A program made the translations under genes and the position numbers. 30,105 nt of DNA from DASWHD01 sp036393335 (GTDB lineage: Bacteria > CG2-30-53-67 > CG2-30-70-394): NCBI GenBank assembly GCA_036393335.1, contig DASWHD010000012.1:1-30105 (forward strand), read 5' to 3'. Under the pieces are notes generated by a model. That model was not told the origin of the DNA, made no database searches, and saw only the letters and a list, made by a program, of their open reading frames with translations. Positions 1 through 7,631 of this stretch are shown here, one piece after another; position 1 is the stretch's first letter; each line of letters begins with the position of its first letter.

Positions 1-1
1 G

Positions 2-223
2 GCCATCATCCCGGCCGGCGCCGCGGTGGCGGTCTTTCTCGCGAGGGGCATCTCCGCCGTCACCGTGGGGGCGATGGTGGCCCTCTCCGCCGGCACCTTC
101 CTGCACATCGCCACCGATGAGATGCTGCCCCACGTTCACACGAAGAACGAAGGCCGCGGCCAGGCCCTGATCGCCCTCCTGGCCGGCATCGGCTTGATGT
201 TCGTCGCCGGCCTCCCATTGTAG
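2..223 (+). CDS. ZIP-family metal transporter, C-terminal fragment
   Basis: The reading frame is open from the window edge and ends at a TAG stop, so only the last 73 or so residues are present. They form two hydrophobic segments. The first carries the stretch A-L-S-A-G-T-F-L-H-I-A-T-D-E-M-L-P-H-V-H, which resembles the late transmembrane region of ZIP (Zrt/Irt-like) divalent-metal permeases, where a small-residue helix is followed by an acidic/His-rich LP motif. The last helix ends at the C-terminus, as is usual for ZIPs. The expected role is import of zinc, iron or a related divalent cation across the inner membrane. The metal-binding helices lie upstream of the window, so substrate cannot be judged. 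The gene converges on the rnf cluster. Confidence 0.75.
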   Translation, partial: AIIPAGAAVAVFLARGISAVTVGAMVALSAGTFLHIATDEMLPHVHTKNEGRGQALIALLAGIGLMFVAGLPL

Positions 224-366
224 ACCGGATGGAGCGGGACGCTCCATCCGGTCTGATGGCGGGCGCGAGCCCGCCATCCACGGGGGGTGAAGCCACCCGG
301 ACCTGTGCCGGGTGGCGAGGGGGGCGCGTGGCGTCCCCCTCCATATCAGGGCGGGCTCTGCCCGCC
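222..366. repeat. Row of five GC-rich hairpins between convergent genes
   Basis: Five inverted repeats follow one another: 222-235/241-254 (14-bp perfect stem), 255-264/269-278 (10 bp), 292-300/308-316 (9 bp), 318-327/333-342 (10 bp with one G-U) and 350-356/360-366 (7 bp). None has a T-tract, so they are not classical terminators. Sitting between the ends of the ZIP gene (plus) and rnfE (minus), they could act as a bidirectional terminator or mRNA 3'-end protector, or be a REP-type array. The stems differ from each other in sequence. Confidence 0.7.
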
Positions 367-385
367 ATTTCGGGGGTCGCCCGAC

Positions 386-1072
386 CTACTTCATCCCCGG
401 GGCCGCCGGTTCGGGAGCGCCGCCCGTGGCGAGCTTCAGGGCCTGCACACGGCGCGCCGCGGCTTGGGCGCGCACCCGGTCGGCGAGGACGAAGTCGATG
501 CGGCGCATGCCTGCGGCCAGGAAACCGAGCATGATGAAGGCGCCTGGTGGCAGGACCATCACCAGCGCCGGTGGGTACCAGGCGCCGAGGACCGGGACGT
601 CGAAGAACGAGCCGTTACCCAGCAGCTCGCGGCACGCGCCGAGGGTGGTGATGGCGAGGGTGAAGCCGATCCCCATGCCGAGAGCATCGATGGTCGACGC
701 CGACAAGGTGTTCTTCGAAGCAAACCCCTCCGCGCGACCCAAGATGATGCAATTCACGACGATCAAGGGGATGAACAGACCGAGGGTGAGGTAGAGGTCG
801 AAGAACCACGCGGCCATCGACATGTCCACCACCGTCACGAAGGTCGCGATGATGATGATGTATGCCGGGATGCGGACTTGCGCCGGGATGTAGCTCTTCA
901 GCAATGCGACGGCGATATTCGAGCCCAGCAGCACGAACAGCGTGGCCGTGCCCATGCCAAAGCCGTTGATCGCCGAAGTGCTGACCCCCAGCACCGGGCA
1001 CATGCCGAGCATCATGCGCAGGACCGGATTGTCCTTCCACAATCCCTTGGTAAAGACCTCGCCGTAGTTCAT
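386..1072 (-). CDS. rnfE: Rnf electron-transport complex subunit E
   Basis: The product (228 aa) is an integral inner-membrane subunit of the Rnf complex, which couples electron transfer between ferredoxin and NAD to ion movement. Its start N-Y-G-E-V-F-T-K-G-L-W-K-D-N-P and the following V-L-G-V-S-T-S-A-I-N-G-F-G-M-G are typical of RnfE/NqrD, as are the motifs I-L-G-R-A-E-G-F-A and G-A-C-R-E-L-L-G. Six transmembrane segments are expected. The ATG at 1072 was chosen because it overlaps the rnfG stop by four bases (ATGA), implying translational coupling; an open frame extends further upstream but is only rnfG read out of frame. The last ~30 residues are a hydrophilic Ala/Arg/Pro tail. It is the last gene of the cluster, and rnfA and rnfB do not follow. 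Confidence 0.93.
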   Translation of the reverse strand: MNYGEVFTKGLWKDNPVLRMMLGMCPVLGVSTSAINGFGMGTATLFVLLGSNIAVALLKSYIPAQVRIPAYIIIIATFVTVVDMSMAAWFFDLYLTLGLFIPLIVVNCIILGRAEGFASKNTLSASTIDALGMGIGFTLAITTLGACRELLGNGSFFDVPVLGAWYPPALVMVLPPGAFIMLGFLAAGMRRIDFVLADRVRAQAAARRVQALKLATGGAPEPAAPGMK

Positions 1073-1722
1073 GACTGTGCTCCCAGTTGCGCGGTGGCGG
1101 CCGGCGCCGGTGGCTCTAGTTTCAGTTGCTTGGCGTACGTTTCGAGGCCGGCCTTCACTGCCTTGCACACGGCCCGTGGAGAGATCGTCGCCCCTGCGAT
1201 CGCATCGATCTCGCCGCCATCCTTCTTGACCTCGAGCGAGTCCGCAAGGGTGCGGCCGACGAGCTCCTTCTTGCCGGGCCACGTATGCTCGGAAACGATC
1301 TTGGCGCCCAGCCCCGGGGTCTCGGCGTGGTTGATGACCTCGATGCCGGTGATGGCGCCGTTCGGGTTGACCCCGACTAGGAGGTCGATGTCGCCCGAAT
1401 ACCCCTCGTGGGTGGTGACGGCGAAGGCGCTCCCCACGAGCTTGCCCTCCTTGTAGGCGGGGTAGACCAGAACACCCTCCTTGCCTTCATCGACCTCGAC
1501 CTTCACATGCGCGCTTCCCGTCACTTCCACTGGGATGACCTGGCGGTCATGGTTGGGGTCGTTGTCGTATGACGGGAGTACGTTTTTCACCATCCGAAGC
1601 TTGTAGTCGATGCGGCTTTGCTTGATCTTCGGCGCGGTGATGGTGTCGAGCTGCGCCAAGAGCAGGGCGCTGACGGCGGCGACGAGCACCAGGACGATCA
1701 CGAGGCGGTTGATGCTGACCAT
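1069..1722 (-). CDS. rnfG: Rnf electron-transport complex subunit G (FMN-binding)
   Basis: The 217-aa protein has one N-terminal transmembrane helix (about residues 7-24) and a periplasmic FMN-binding domain. The sequence E-T-P-G-L-G-A (134-140) and the flavinylation motif D-A-I-A-G-A-T-I-S (173-181) identify RnfG/NqrC. T179 is the expected threonine joined to FMN through a phosphoester by an ApbE flavin transferase. The fourth motif position, usually Ser or Thr, is Ala here. No apbE is present in the window. The gene lies 50 bp after rnfD and overlaps rnfE by four bases. No strong ribosome binding site is visible, so expression probably depends on the rnfCDGE transcript. Confidence 0.93.
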   Translation of the reverse strand: MVSINRLVIVLVLVAAVSALLLAQLDTITAPKIKQSRIDYKLRMVKNVLPSYDNDPNHDRQVIPVEVTGSAHVKVEVDEGKEGVLVYPAYKEGKLVGSAFAVTTHEGYSGDIDLLVGVNPNGAITGIEVINHAETPGLGAKIVSEHTWPGKKELVGRTLADSLEVKKDGGEIDAIAGATISPRAVCKAVKAGLETYAKQLKLEPPAPAATAQLGAQS

Positions 1723-1772
1723 GGGGCGAGGTTTCCGAGGTCGTGCGGGTCGGTGGACAGTGTTGGCGGTGA

Positions 1773-3134
1773 TCAGACGGTCGAGTGCAGCTTAGTGCCG
1801 TAGGTCCGGGGCCGTACCCAGCGCTCGATGAGGGGCACGGTGCCGTTCATGATCACGATGGCGAACGAGACCCCCTCCGGGTAGCCGCCGAAGGTGCGGA
1901 TGAAGTACGTGAGGATTCCGCAGCCGATGCCGAAGTAGAACATTCCCAGATTGGTCACCGGGCAGGTGACCATGTCGGTGGCCATGTAGATGGCGCCGAG
2001 GAAGAGGCCGCCGGTGAGGAGATGGTAGAGAGGTGACACGAACCGCGTCGGGTCGTAGAGCCAGAAGGCGGCCGCGATTAGCGCCACGGTGCCCATGTAA
2101 CCGACCGGGATGTGCCAGGTGATGTAGCCGCGGTAGAGCAGGTAGATCCCGCCGATGAGCAGGGCCACCGCCGAGGTCTCCGCCAGGGAGCCGAGCTGGT
2201 GGATACCGAGGAAGGCATCCAAGGCGTTGAACTGCTGCATCGCCGCTGCAATGGAGCCCTGCTGGATGAGCCCTTCCTTCATCTGTCCGAGCTGGCTGGC
2301 GCCGGTCACGACGTCCGCGCCGAGATTGGCGAATCCCTGGCCGGGTTTCATCCAGGTGGTGAGCTCCACCGGCCAGGAGATCAGCAGCACGACGCGCGCC
2401 AGAAGCGCCGGGTTGAAGGGGTTGTGGGCGAGGCCGCCGAAGATCTGCTTGCCGATGCCGATGGCGATCATGCCGCCGATGACGCAGATCCACCATGGGG
2501 CGCTAGGGGGCAGGGTCATGGCCAGGAGCAGGCCGGTGACCGCGGCCGATCCGTCGTTGATGGTGATCTTGCGGCCCATCCACTTTTGTAGCCCCGCCTC
2601 GGTGGCAAGGCAGGCGGCCGTGGTCAGGACCAACACCTTCACCGCCTGCAAGCCGAAGGCGTAGACGCCCACGAGGATCGCCGGCAATAGCGTCAGGCAT
2701 ACCGTGAACATGATACGCGGGATGGTCTCCCCGCTCAGGACGTGCGGCGAGGTGGCGCCGACCAGGATGTAGTCCTTGGCCGGTAACCCCTTCTTCTTCT
2801 TTTCCTTGCCTTCCGCGCCCTCGTCCGCGTCGTCCCCCTCCGCGTCGGCCTTGGCCTTCTTGGCCGCGGCAGCCTTGGCCTTCTTCTCACCCGCGGCCTT
2901 CTTTGCGGCCGGCTCGCCACCGCTCGCCACCGCGTCGGCGGTCTTCTTGACCGCCGCCATCGGCACGGTGTCCTCCCCCACGTCTGCCGCGGTAGCGGCC
3001 GCTGCCTGGCTCGTGGCGTCGGCGGTGGCCGGCGCAGGCGCTTGGGCTACGGGTTCGGCGCCGGGCTGGGCCGCCGGCTCGGCCGCGGGGGGAGGCGTTT
3101 CGGGCGTGGGCTTCTTGGGTTGATCTTCAGACAT
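1773..3134 (-). CDS. rnfD: Rnf electron-transport complex subunit D with long Ala/Lys-rich N-terminal extension
   Basis: Residues from about 120 onward form the membrane subunit RnfD/NqrB. Visible motifs are D-G-S-A-A-V-T-G-L-L-L-A-M-T-L-P-P (194-210) and K-Q-I-F-G-G-L-A-H-N-P-F-N-P-A (229-243). The site that normally takes a covalent FMN reads D-V-V-T-G-A-S (274-280), with Ser where Thr is usual. The first ~119 residues are an unusual low-complexity region: Pro/Ala-rich, then Lys/Ala- and acid-rich, ending in a run of lysines. RnfD proteins are normally about 350 aa; this one is 453. The ATG at 3134 was preferred over an upstream in-frame one because a GGGAAG lies before it. It is separated from rnfC by 147 bp and from rnfG by 50 bp. 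Confidence 0.9.
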   Translation of the reverse strand: MSEDQPKKPTPETPPPAAEPAAQPGAEPVAQAPAPATADATSQAAAATAADVGEDTVPMAAVKKTADAVASGGEPAAKKAAGEKKAKAAAAKKAKADAEGDDADEGAEGKEKKKKGLPAKDYILVGATSPHVLSGETIPRIMFTVCLTLLPAILVGVYAFGLQAVKVLVLTTAACLATEAGLQKWMGRKITINDGSAAVTGLLLAMTLPPSAPWWICVIGGMIAIGIGKQIFGGLAHNPFNPALLARVVLLISWPVELTTWMKPGQGFANLGADVVTGASQLGQMKEGLIQQGSIAAAMQQFNALDAFLGIHQLGSLAETSAVALLIGGIYLLYRGYITWHIPVGYMGTVALIAAAFWLYDPTRFVSPLYHLLTGGLFLGAIYMATDMVTCPVTNLGMFYFGIGCGILTYFIRTFGGYPEGVSFAIVIMNGTVPLIERWVRPRTYGTKLHSTV

Positions 3135-3281
3135 GGTCTTCCCGAGCGGCATCAGTGGAGGGGGAGATTTGTGCTGGATCTCGCGGACAGGAGGTGACGC
3201 CATGGTCGACGGGCACGGCAGGGCGGAGCCCGCCGCGCACGGCGTTAGACATTTCCCGCTTCGGGTGCATCCGAGACAGCG

Positions 3282-4670
3282 TCAGGCTGCAGCGGTGGCG
3301 GCGGCTTGTTCCTCCTTGGCCGCAAGCTTGCGTTTCTTCTTCTCTCGCTCGGCGATGATCTCTTTCTTGCCGTAGCGAATGAACTGGACGATCGGGCGCT
3401 TGGACGGGCAGACGTAGCTGCACGCGCCGCACTCGATACAGTCGAAGACGTGGTAGCCCTCCAGCTCGGGGAGGATGCGGGTCTCGCCGTAATCGCTCAG
3501 GGCCGAAGGTACGAGCTGTACGGGACAGGCGCGCACGCACATGCCGCAGCGGATACACGGCTCGTAGTCGCCGCCCGGGAGTTCGGCCTTCGCCAGCACG
3601 AGGATCCCGGAGGTGCCTTTGATGATCGGTACGGCGAGGCTGTGGACGGCCATGCCCATCATGGGACCGCCGCTGATCACCGCGCCCATGTCTCCCTGGA
3701 AGCCGCCGCACGCCTCGATCAGCTCGCCGAAGGGGGTGCCGATGCGCGCCAGGAAATTGCGCGGTGAAACGACCCCGGCGCCGGTGACCGTGGTCACCCG
3801 CTCGGTGAGCGGCTCGCCGTAGCGGCACGCGCGGTAGATCGCGGCGGCGGTGCCGACGTTGTTCATCACGATACCGAGGTCCATGGGCAGCCCGCCGGAC
3901 GGCACCTCTTTCTTGGTGACCGCGTAGATGAGCTGCTTCTCACCCCCCTGCGGGTACTTCACGGCGCAGGTGACGACCCGGATGTGGGGCTCGTTGGCGG
4001 TGATTTTCTCGAGGTGGCGGACGGCGTCGGGCTTGTTGGCCTCGATGCCGATGATGCCGTTCTTGGCCTTGACGACTCGCATCAAGATCTTCAGACCGGC
4101 GACGACCTCTTCGCCTCGTTCCAGCATCAGGAGGTGGTCGGCGGTGAGGTACGGCTCGCACTCGACGCCGTTGAGGATCACCGTGTGGATCGGCTTGGTC
4201 TCGGGGGGCGAGAGCTTGACGTGGGACGGGAAGGAGGCACCGCCGAGGCCGACGATGCCGGCGCCGAGGATGATCTGGCGCAGCTCTTCCGCCGGCAGGT
4301 CCGCATAGTCGGGACGATCGACTCGGACCCCCTCGGCCCACTCGTCGTTGCCGTCGGTGTCAATGATGACGCACGGCACACGCTGGCCATTGGACGAGTA
4401 CTCGGGGGTCACGTCCTTCACCTTGCCCGACGTGGAGGCGTGGATCGGCACCGAGACGAATCCTTGCGCCTCTGCGATCACCTGGCCCCGCTTCACTTCG
4501 TCCTTTTTCTTCACCAGCACCTTGGCCGGTGATCCGATGTGCTGGGCCACCGGGATGATGACCTGCTTGGGTACGGGCGCCACGTCGATCCGCCCGTGAT
4601 TGGTGCGATCTTTGTTGGTCGGGGGGTGGATCCCCCCTTTGAACGTCAAGAGGCTTGAGAAGAGGCCCAT
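3282..4670 (-). CDS. rnfC: Rnf electron-transport complex subunit C (NADH/FMN and 2x[4Fe-4S])
   Basis: RnfC is the peripheral subunit that exchanges electrons with NAD(H). The 462-aa product starts M-G-L-F-S-S-L-L-T-F-K-G-G-I-H-P-P, typical of RnfC. It has the Complex-I-51-kDa-like nucleotide motif G-L-G-G-A-S-F-P-S-H (141-150) and two ferredoxin-type [4Fe-4S] motifs: C372, C375, C378 and C382; C411, C414, C417 and C421. The ATG at 4670 follows GGGAGGT with five bases of spacing; an in-frame ATG at 4697 lacks such a site. The C-terminal tail is a short Lys/Ala stretch, unlike the long Ala/Lys repeats of many gammaproteobacterial RnfC proteins. It is the first gene of the rnfCDGE cluster and is divergent from tatA. 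Confidence 0.95.
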   Translation of the reverse strand: MGLFSSLLTFKGGIHPPTNKDRTNHGRIDVAPVPKQVIIPVAQHIGSPAKVLVKKKDEVKRGQVIAEAQGFVSVPIHASTSGKVKDVTPEYSSNGQRVPCVIIDTDGNDEWAEGVRVDRPDYADLPAEELRQIILGAGIVGLGGASFPSHVKLSPPETKPIHTVILNGVECEPYLTADHLLMLERGEEVVAGLKILMRVVKAKNGIIGIEANKPDAVRHLEKITANEPHIRVVTCAVKYPQGGEKQLIYAVTKKEVPSGGLPMDLGIVMNNVGTAAAIYRACRYGEPLTERVTTVTGAGVVSPRNFLARIGTPFGELIEACGGFQGDMGAVISGGPMMGMAVHSLAVPIIKGTSGILVLAKAELPGGDYEPCIRCGMCVRACPVQLVPSALSDYGETRILPELEGYHVFDCIECGACSYVCPSKRPIVQFIRYGKKEIIAEREKKKRKLAAKEEQAAATAAA

Positions 4671-4864
4671 AGGTACCTCCCACGTACGGAAAACCATGGT
4701 GCAAAAAGAGGCAATGCTAGCGGTGGACCCGGTTCAGGGCAAGAAACGCGGCCCATACCGGTCGGCTTGACCGTTCCCGTAGGGCTGTCCACTCTAGGTA
4801 GTCGTTGGGGGGAGGTATATTGCTGCTACGGCCATGTTGGCCGTTGCAGGTCTGGAGATACATT

Positions 4865-5215
4865 ATGTTCGGCATCGGGATGCCGGAGCTGCTGGTGATA
4901 TTGGTGGTGGCCCTGCTGGTGCTGGGCCCGAAGCGGCTGCCGGACATCGCTCGCTCCCTGGGCCGGGGTATCGCCGAGTTCCGCAAGGCCACCAGTGACC
5001 TGCGCAACGCGGTCTCCCCAGAGCCGCCATCGCATCCGCCGGTGCCCACGCCGCGGATTCCCGAGGCGCCCACGCCACGTACCCCGGAGATCCTCGCGCG
5101 GGAGTCGGGTGCATGGGCGGAGCCGCAGGCGCCTGCCTCGCGCGCCGGTAGCCCTGAAGGCCAGGACGAGCCACCGGACGACGCCGCGGCAGCCAAGCGG
5201 GACGGCGATGGATGA
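4865..5215 (+). CDS. Twin-arginine translocase TatA/TatB-family subunit
   Basis: The 116-aa protein has the standard TatA/B layout: a short N-terminus, one transmembrane helix (about residues 6-20), the hinge L-G-P-K-R-L-P, then an amphipathic helix (about 24-48) and a Pro/Glu-rich disordered tail. The F-G-I-G-M-P-E-L-L start and G-P-K-R-L-P hinge lean toward TatB, but such proteins serve as TatA in two-component systems, so the subunit type is left open. The ATG at 4865 is preceded by GGAG eight bases upstream. It overlaps tatC by eight bases. No separate third Tat gene is seen. Together with TatC it exports folded proteins with twin-arginine signals; a candidate substrate is encoded at 10777. 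Confidence 0.9.
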   Translation: MFGIGMPELLVILVVALLVLGPKRLPDIARSLGRGIAEFRKATSDLRNAVSPEPPSHPPVPTPRIPEAPTPRTPEILARESGAWAEPQAPASRAGSPEGQDEPPDDAAAAKRDGDG

Positions 5216-5954
5216 CGCCCAGATGTCCCTGACGGGACACCTGGAGGAGCTCCGTGGTCGCCTGTTACGCGCCCTCATCGCGGTGGGCATCGGGTTTCTG
5301 GCCGCGTATGGCTTTTCGGAGCAGATCGTCGTGTTCCTACAGCGACCGCTGAAGGAGGTGTCGCCGGAGGTGTCGCTCAACTACTTCAGCCTGATGGAGC
5401 CGTTTCTCACCCACCTCAAGGCCTCCTTCTTTGCCGGCCTGTTGTTGGCGCTGCCCGTGATTTTCTACCAGCTCTACCGGTTCATCGCTCCCGGCTTGTT
5501 GACCAGGGAGCGCCGCTATGTGGTGCCGTTCGTGGTCTTTGGCAGCGTCTTTTTTCTGGCCGGTGCGACCCTTGCGTTCTTCGGCGTGTTGCCGATTGCC
5601 GTGCAGTTTTTCCTGCACTTCGACCCCTCTCTGGTCGCGACATTGAATGTCGGCAAGTTCCTCGGTTTTTGTATCCGCTTGATGATCGCCTTCGGCGTCG
5701 TGTTTCAGTTGCCGTTGTTGGTGTTCGTCCTCGCTCGCTTGGGCCTCGTGCGCTACGAGATGCTGGCCCGGAACCGGCGCTACGCCCTCCTGGCGGCATT
5801 CATCTTCGGCGCGGTCTTGACGCCCCCGGACCCGGTCACCCAGACGTTGATGGCGATCCCGCTGCTGCTCATGTATGAGCTGTCGGTCTGGGTGGCACGG
5901 GTCTTCTACCGCGTGCCGGAGCGTCCGGAAGAGGTGAGCGGGGTGGCCACCTGA
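5208..5954 (+). CDS. tatC: Sec-independent protein translocase TatC
   Basis: The 248-aa polytopic protein is the receptor of the twin-arginine pathway. Family motifs are visible: S-L-T-G-H-L-E-E-L-R-G-R-L near the start, P-V-I-F-Y-Q-L-Y-R-F-I-A-P-G-L in the middle, and L-T-P-P-D-P-V-T-Q with P-L-L-L-M-Y-E near the end. Six transmembrane helices fit the length. The ATG at 5208 overlaps the end of the tatA/B gene by eight bases and keeps the conserved cytoplasmic N-terminus; longer readings upstream are the tatA/B gene in another frame. The TGA stop is followed at once by the CTAG that begins a degenerate copy of the mobile repeat. Confidence 0.96.
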   Translation: MDDAQMSLTGHLEELRGRLLRALIAVGIGFLAAYGFSEQIVVFLQRPLKEVSPEVSLNYFSLMEPFLTHLKASFFAGLLLALPVIFYQLYRFIAPGLLTRERRYVVPFVVFGSVFFLAGATLAFFGVLPIAVQFFLHFDPSLVATLNVGKFLGFCIRLMIAFGVVFQLPLLVFVLARLGLVRYEMLARNRRYALLAAFIFGAVLTPPDPVTQTLMAIPLLLMYELSVWVARVFYRVPERPEEVSGVAT

Positions 5955-6130
5955 CTAGTCCGCGTCTCTCACCGGATCTCTGCTGAGCCTGCGCAATTGT
6001 CCGCATCTCCGGGCGTGTCCGCGTCCTCGACAGGGGGTAGGAGCCGGTGGCACCGGCGATCCGCGCGGCCGGCCCTTCGGGCCTGAGTCGCCGAAGGGAT
6101 TCGGCTCCTACCGGCGGGCCGGCCAGAATC
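5955..6130. mobile_element. Mobile repeat copy A (decayed, right end lost)
   Basis: CTAG at 5955-5958 is followed by a sequence resembling the left half of copies D and E: a diverged terminal repeat (TCCGCGTCTCTCACC), then CTCTGCTG, GCGCAATT and CCGCATCTCC blocks. An inner palindrome pairs GTAGGAGCCGGTGGCACC with GGTTC/GGCTCCTAC-type arms around 6038-6112, followed by GGCCGGCCAG. The right terminal repeat seen in other copies cannot be found, so the right boundary is approximate. It begins directly after the tatC stop. Confidence 0.6.
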
Positions 6131-6244
6131 TTCGGCGAGGTCCGCCGCCATGTCGGCCGCGCTCGGCAGGGAGGAGGTCTCTTGTCGGTCTTTCCCGATT
6201 GAATGGGGATCCTTTGGCGGCGGAAAGTCTCCTGGCGTCTGACC

Positions 6245-6273
6245 TTGACACGGTTTGGGGGCGTTCGTAAGGT
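6245..6273 (+). promoter_or_regulatory. Sigma-70-type promoter upstream of the repeat-protein operon
   Basis: TTGACA (6245-6250) is a perfect -35 box. It is spaced 17 bp from TAAGGT (6268-6273), which keeps the key T-A and final T of a -10 box. The start of transcription would leave a leader of about 70 bases before the ATG at 6350. The gap from 6131 to 6349 contains no other gene. Confidence 0.5.
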
Positions 6274-6349
6274 CCAGCGCTCGTCCTCGCCCGGCTGTGG
6301 AGAGTCGTGTTGGCCGCTAGTTAGACGGTTCTGGCAAGAGGAGGGGACC

Positions 6350-7588
6350 ATGTATCAGGGAGGAGCAGGGCGCGCCATGACCGAGGTCTTCCGGTGGAGT
6401 TTGCGGGCGGTTCCGTCCGTGCTGTTGCTGGTAGGCACGGCACAGGCGGATCTCCGTAGCTCGATCGACGACCGCGCTGCCGCGTGTGGTTACAGTGCGG
6501 AGGACGTGGAGGTCGTCGCGGCGGCCGCCGATGTGTACACCGCCGGTGGTGCCTCGCCGGAGGAGGTCGAGGAGATCCTGCGTACCAACCTCGATAAGTG
6601 TCTGGCTGCCGACCAGCTCGCCAAGATCCTCATCATGGGAGCGGAAGATTTGCCCGCGGTGGAGAGCCCGACGGCCGTGGCCGCGACCCGCATCGAGCCG
6701 GAGCTACTCACACCGAGTGGCCCGACCATGCGTGCCGAGAGGCCGCGCGGTCGCTTCACCTCGATGCTCGACAAGGGTGGCAGCGAAGCGGACGCGACCG
6801 ATTATCCGAGCGAGGATTTGCGCCTGACCCCCGAGTCGTATGCCGACCTCGATACCCGGCTGCCTCTGGTCAACCCCTTCCCGGAGTTCCCGGACTTCCT
6901 GTTTCACGACCTGGTGCTGGTCGCCGGCTTCCCGGTGCTGCTGCCGGACCTGCCGCTCATCCGCCTGCTGCCGGTGGCGCATCAGGACATCCTGGTCCCG
7001 GGCGAGCTGTTCATGTCCGGCGCGATCCCGACCGGCACCCTGGCGGCGCGCATCGCCCTCGCCGAGTACCACATCGTCGGCAGCTCGATGATCGGCATCA
7101 CCGGCAACTTCATCGCGCTGCCCGAGCTGCCCCTGGTCGAGCTGAAGAATTTCCTCGGACTGCCGATCTTGGTGCCTGAGTTCCCGATCTGGAAGGCGTT
7201 CACGCCGTGGCCCGACATCCCCTTCGTCAAGGTGGTCAAGATCGGCCTCGCCGACAGCCCGATCGGGGTCCGCTTCCCGACCCCCGATTTACCCTTCGGG
7301 GACATCAACATGCCGCTCGTGAACAAGCGCGGCAGCTTCCATGGCATCCCCATCCTCGAGCCCGATCTGCCGTTTGTCAGCATCGACTTCCCGCTGGTCG
7401 ACGAAGTCGCCAACGTGGGCGGCGTCCCCCTCCTGGCTCCCACCGTGCCCCCCATCCCGCCGTTGCTCTGGCCGTTCCTGGACAAGGTCGGCGACTTCGG
7501 CGGGATTCCGGTCTACGTACCCGATCTGCCGTTACTGCCCAGTGACCGGATCACGGCCATCGCGGAGCGTTTGGCACGACTGTTCTAG
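6350..7588 (+). CDS. Secreted protein with repeated P-D-x-P-F motif (first paralogue)
   Basis: I do not recognise this family. The 412-aa product has a Sec-type signal peptide (hydrophobic about 20-30, likely cleavage after A-Q-A at 31-33). A helical domain follows (about 44-101, G-A-S-P-E-E-V-E-E-I-L). After a variable linker come repeats of the type G-[IVF]-P-x-L-x-P-D-L-P-F-x5-P-L-V. The P-[DE]-x-P cores fall at 199, 258, 276, 288, 312, 338, 364 (degenerate) and 391; the last four are spaced 26, 26 and 27 residues. The ATG at 6350 follows a strong GAGGAGGGG site, and a sigma-70-like promoter lies upstream. The next gene is a clear paralogue and the third a TPR-barrel. A periplasmic or surface structural role is inferred only from this context. 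Confidence 0.85.
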   Translation: MYQGGAGRAMTEVFRWSLRAVPSVLLLVGTAQADLRSSIDDRAAACGYSAEDVEVVAAAADVYTAGGASPEEVEEILRTNLDKCLAADQLAKILIMGAEDLPAVESPTAVAATRIEPELLTPSGPTMRAERPRGRFTSMLDKGGSEADATDYPSEDLRLTPESYADLDTRLPLVNPFPEFPDFLFHDLVLVAGFPVLLPDLPLIRLLPVAHQDILVPGELFMSGAIPTGTLAARIALAEYHIVGSSMIGITGNFIALPELPLVELKNFLGLPILVPEFPIWKAFTPWPDIPFVKVVKIGLADSPIGVRFPTPDLPFGDINMPLVNKRGSFHGIPILEPDLPFVSIDFPLVDEVANVGGVPLLAPTVPPIPPLLWPFLDKVGDFGGIPVYVPDLPLLPSDRITAIAERLARLF

Positions 7589-7631
7589 GTGCGCCTGACA
7601 TCGGGTCAGCTCCCCCACAGTAGTCATCCCA

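Noticed and set aside
287..1456. 389-codon plus-strand frame across rnfE and rnfG
   Set aside because: Opposite strand of two conserved rnf genes; no known motif.
5955..6130. Repeats with GTAGGAGCC palindromes considered as a CRISPR array or tRNA-like genes
   Set aside because: Copies are dispersed singly across 21 kb, not regularly spaced, and have transposon-type ends; no cloverleaf or cas gene is visible.
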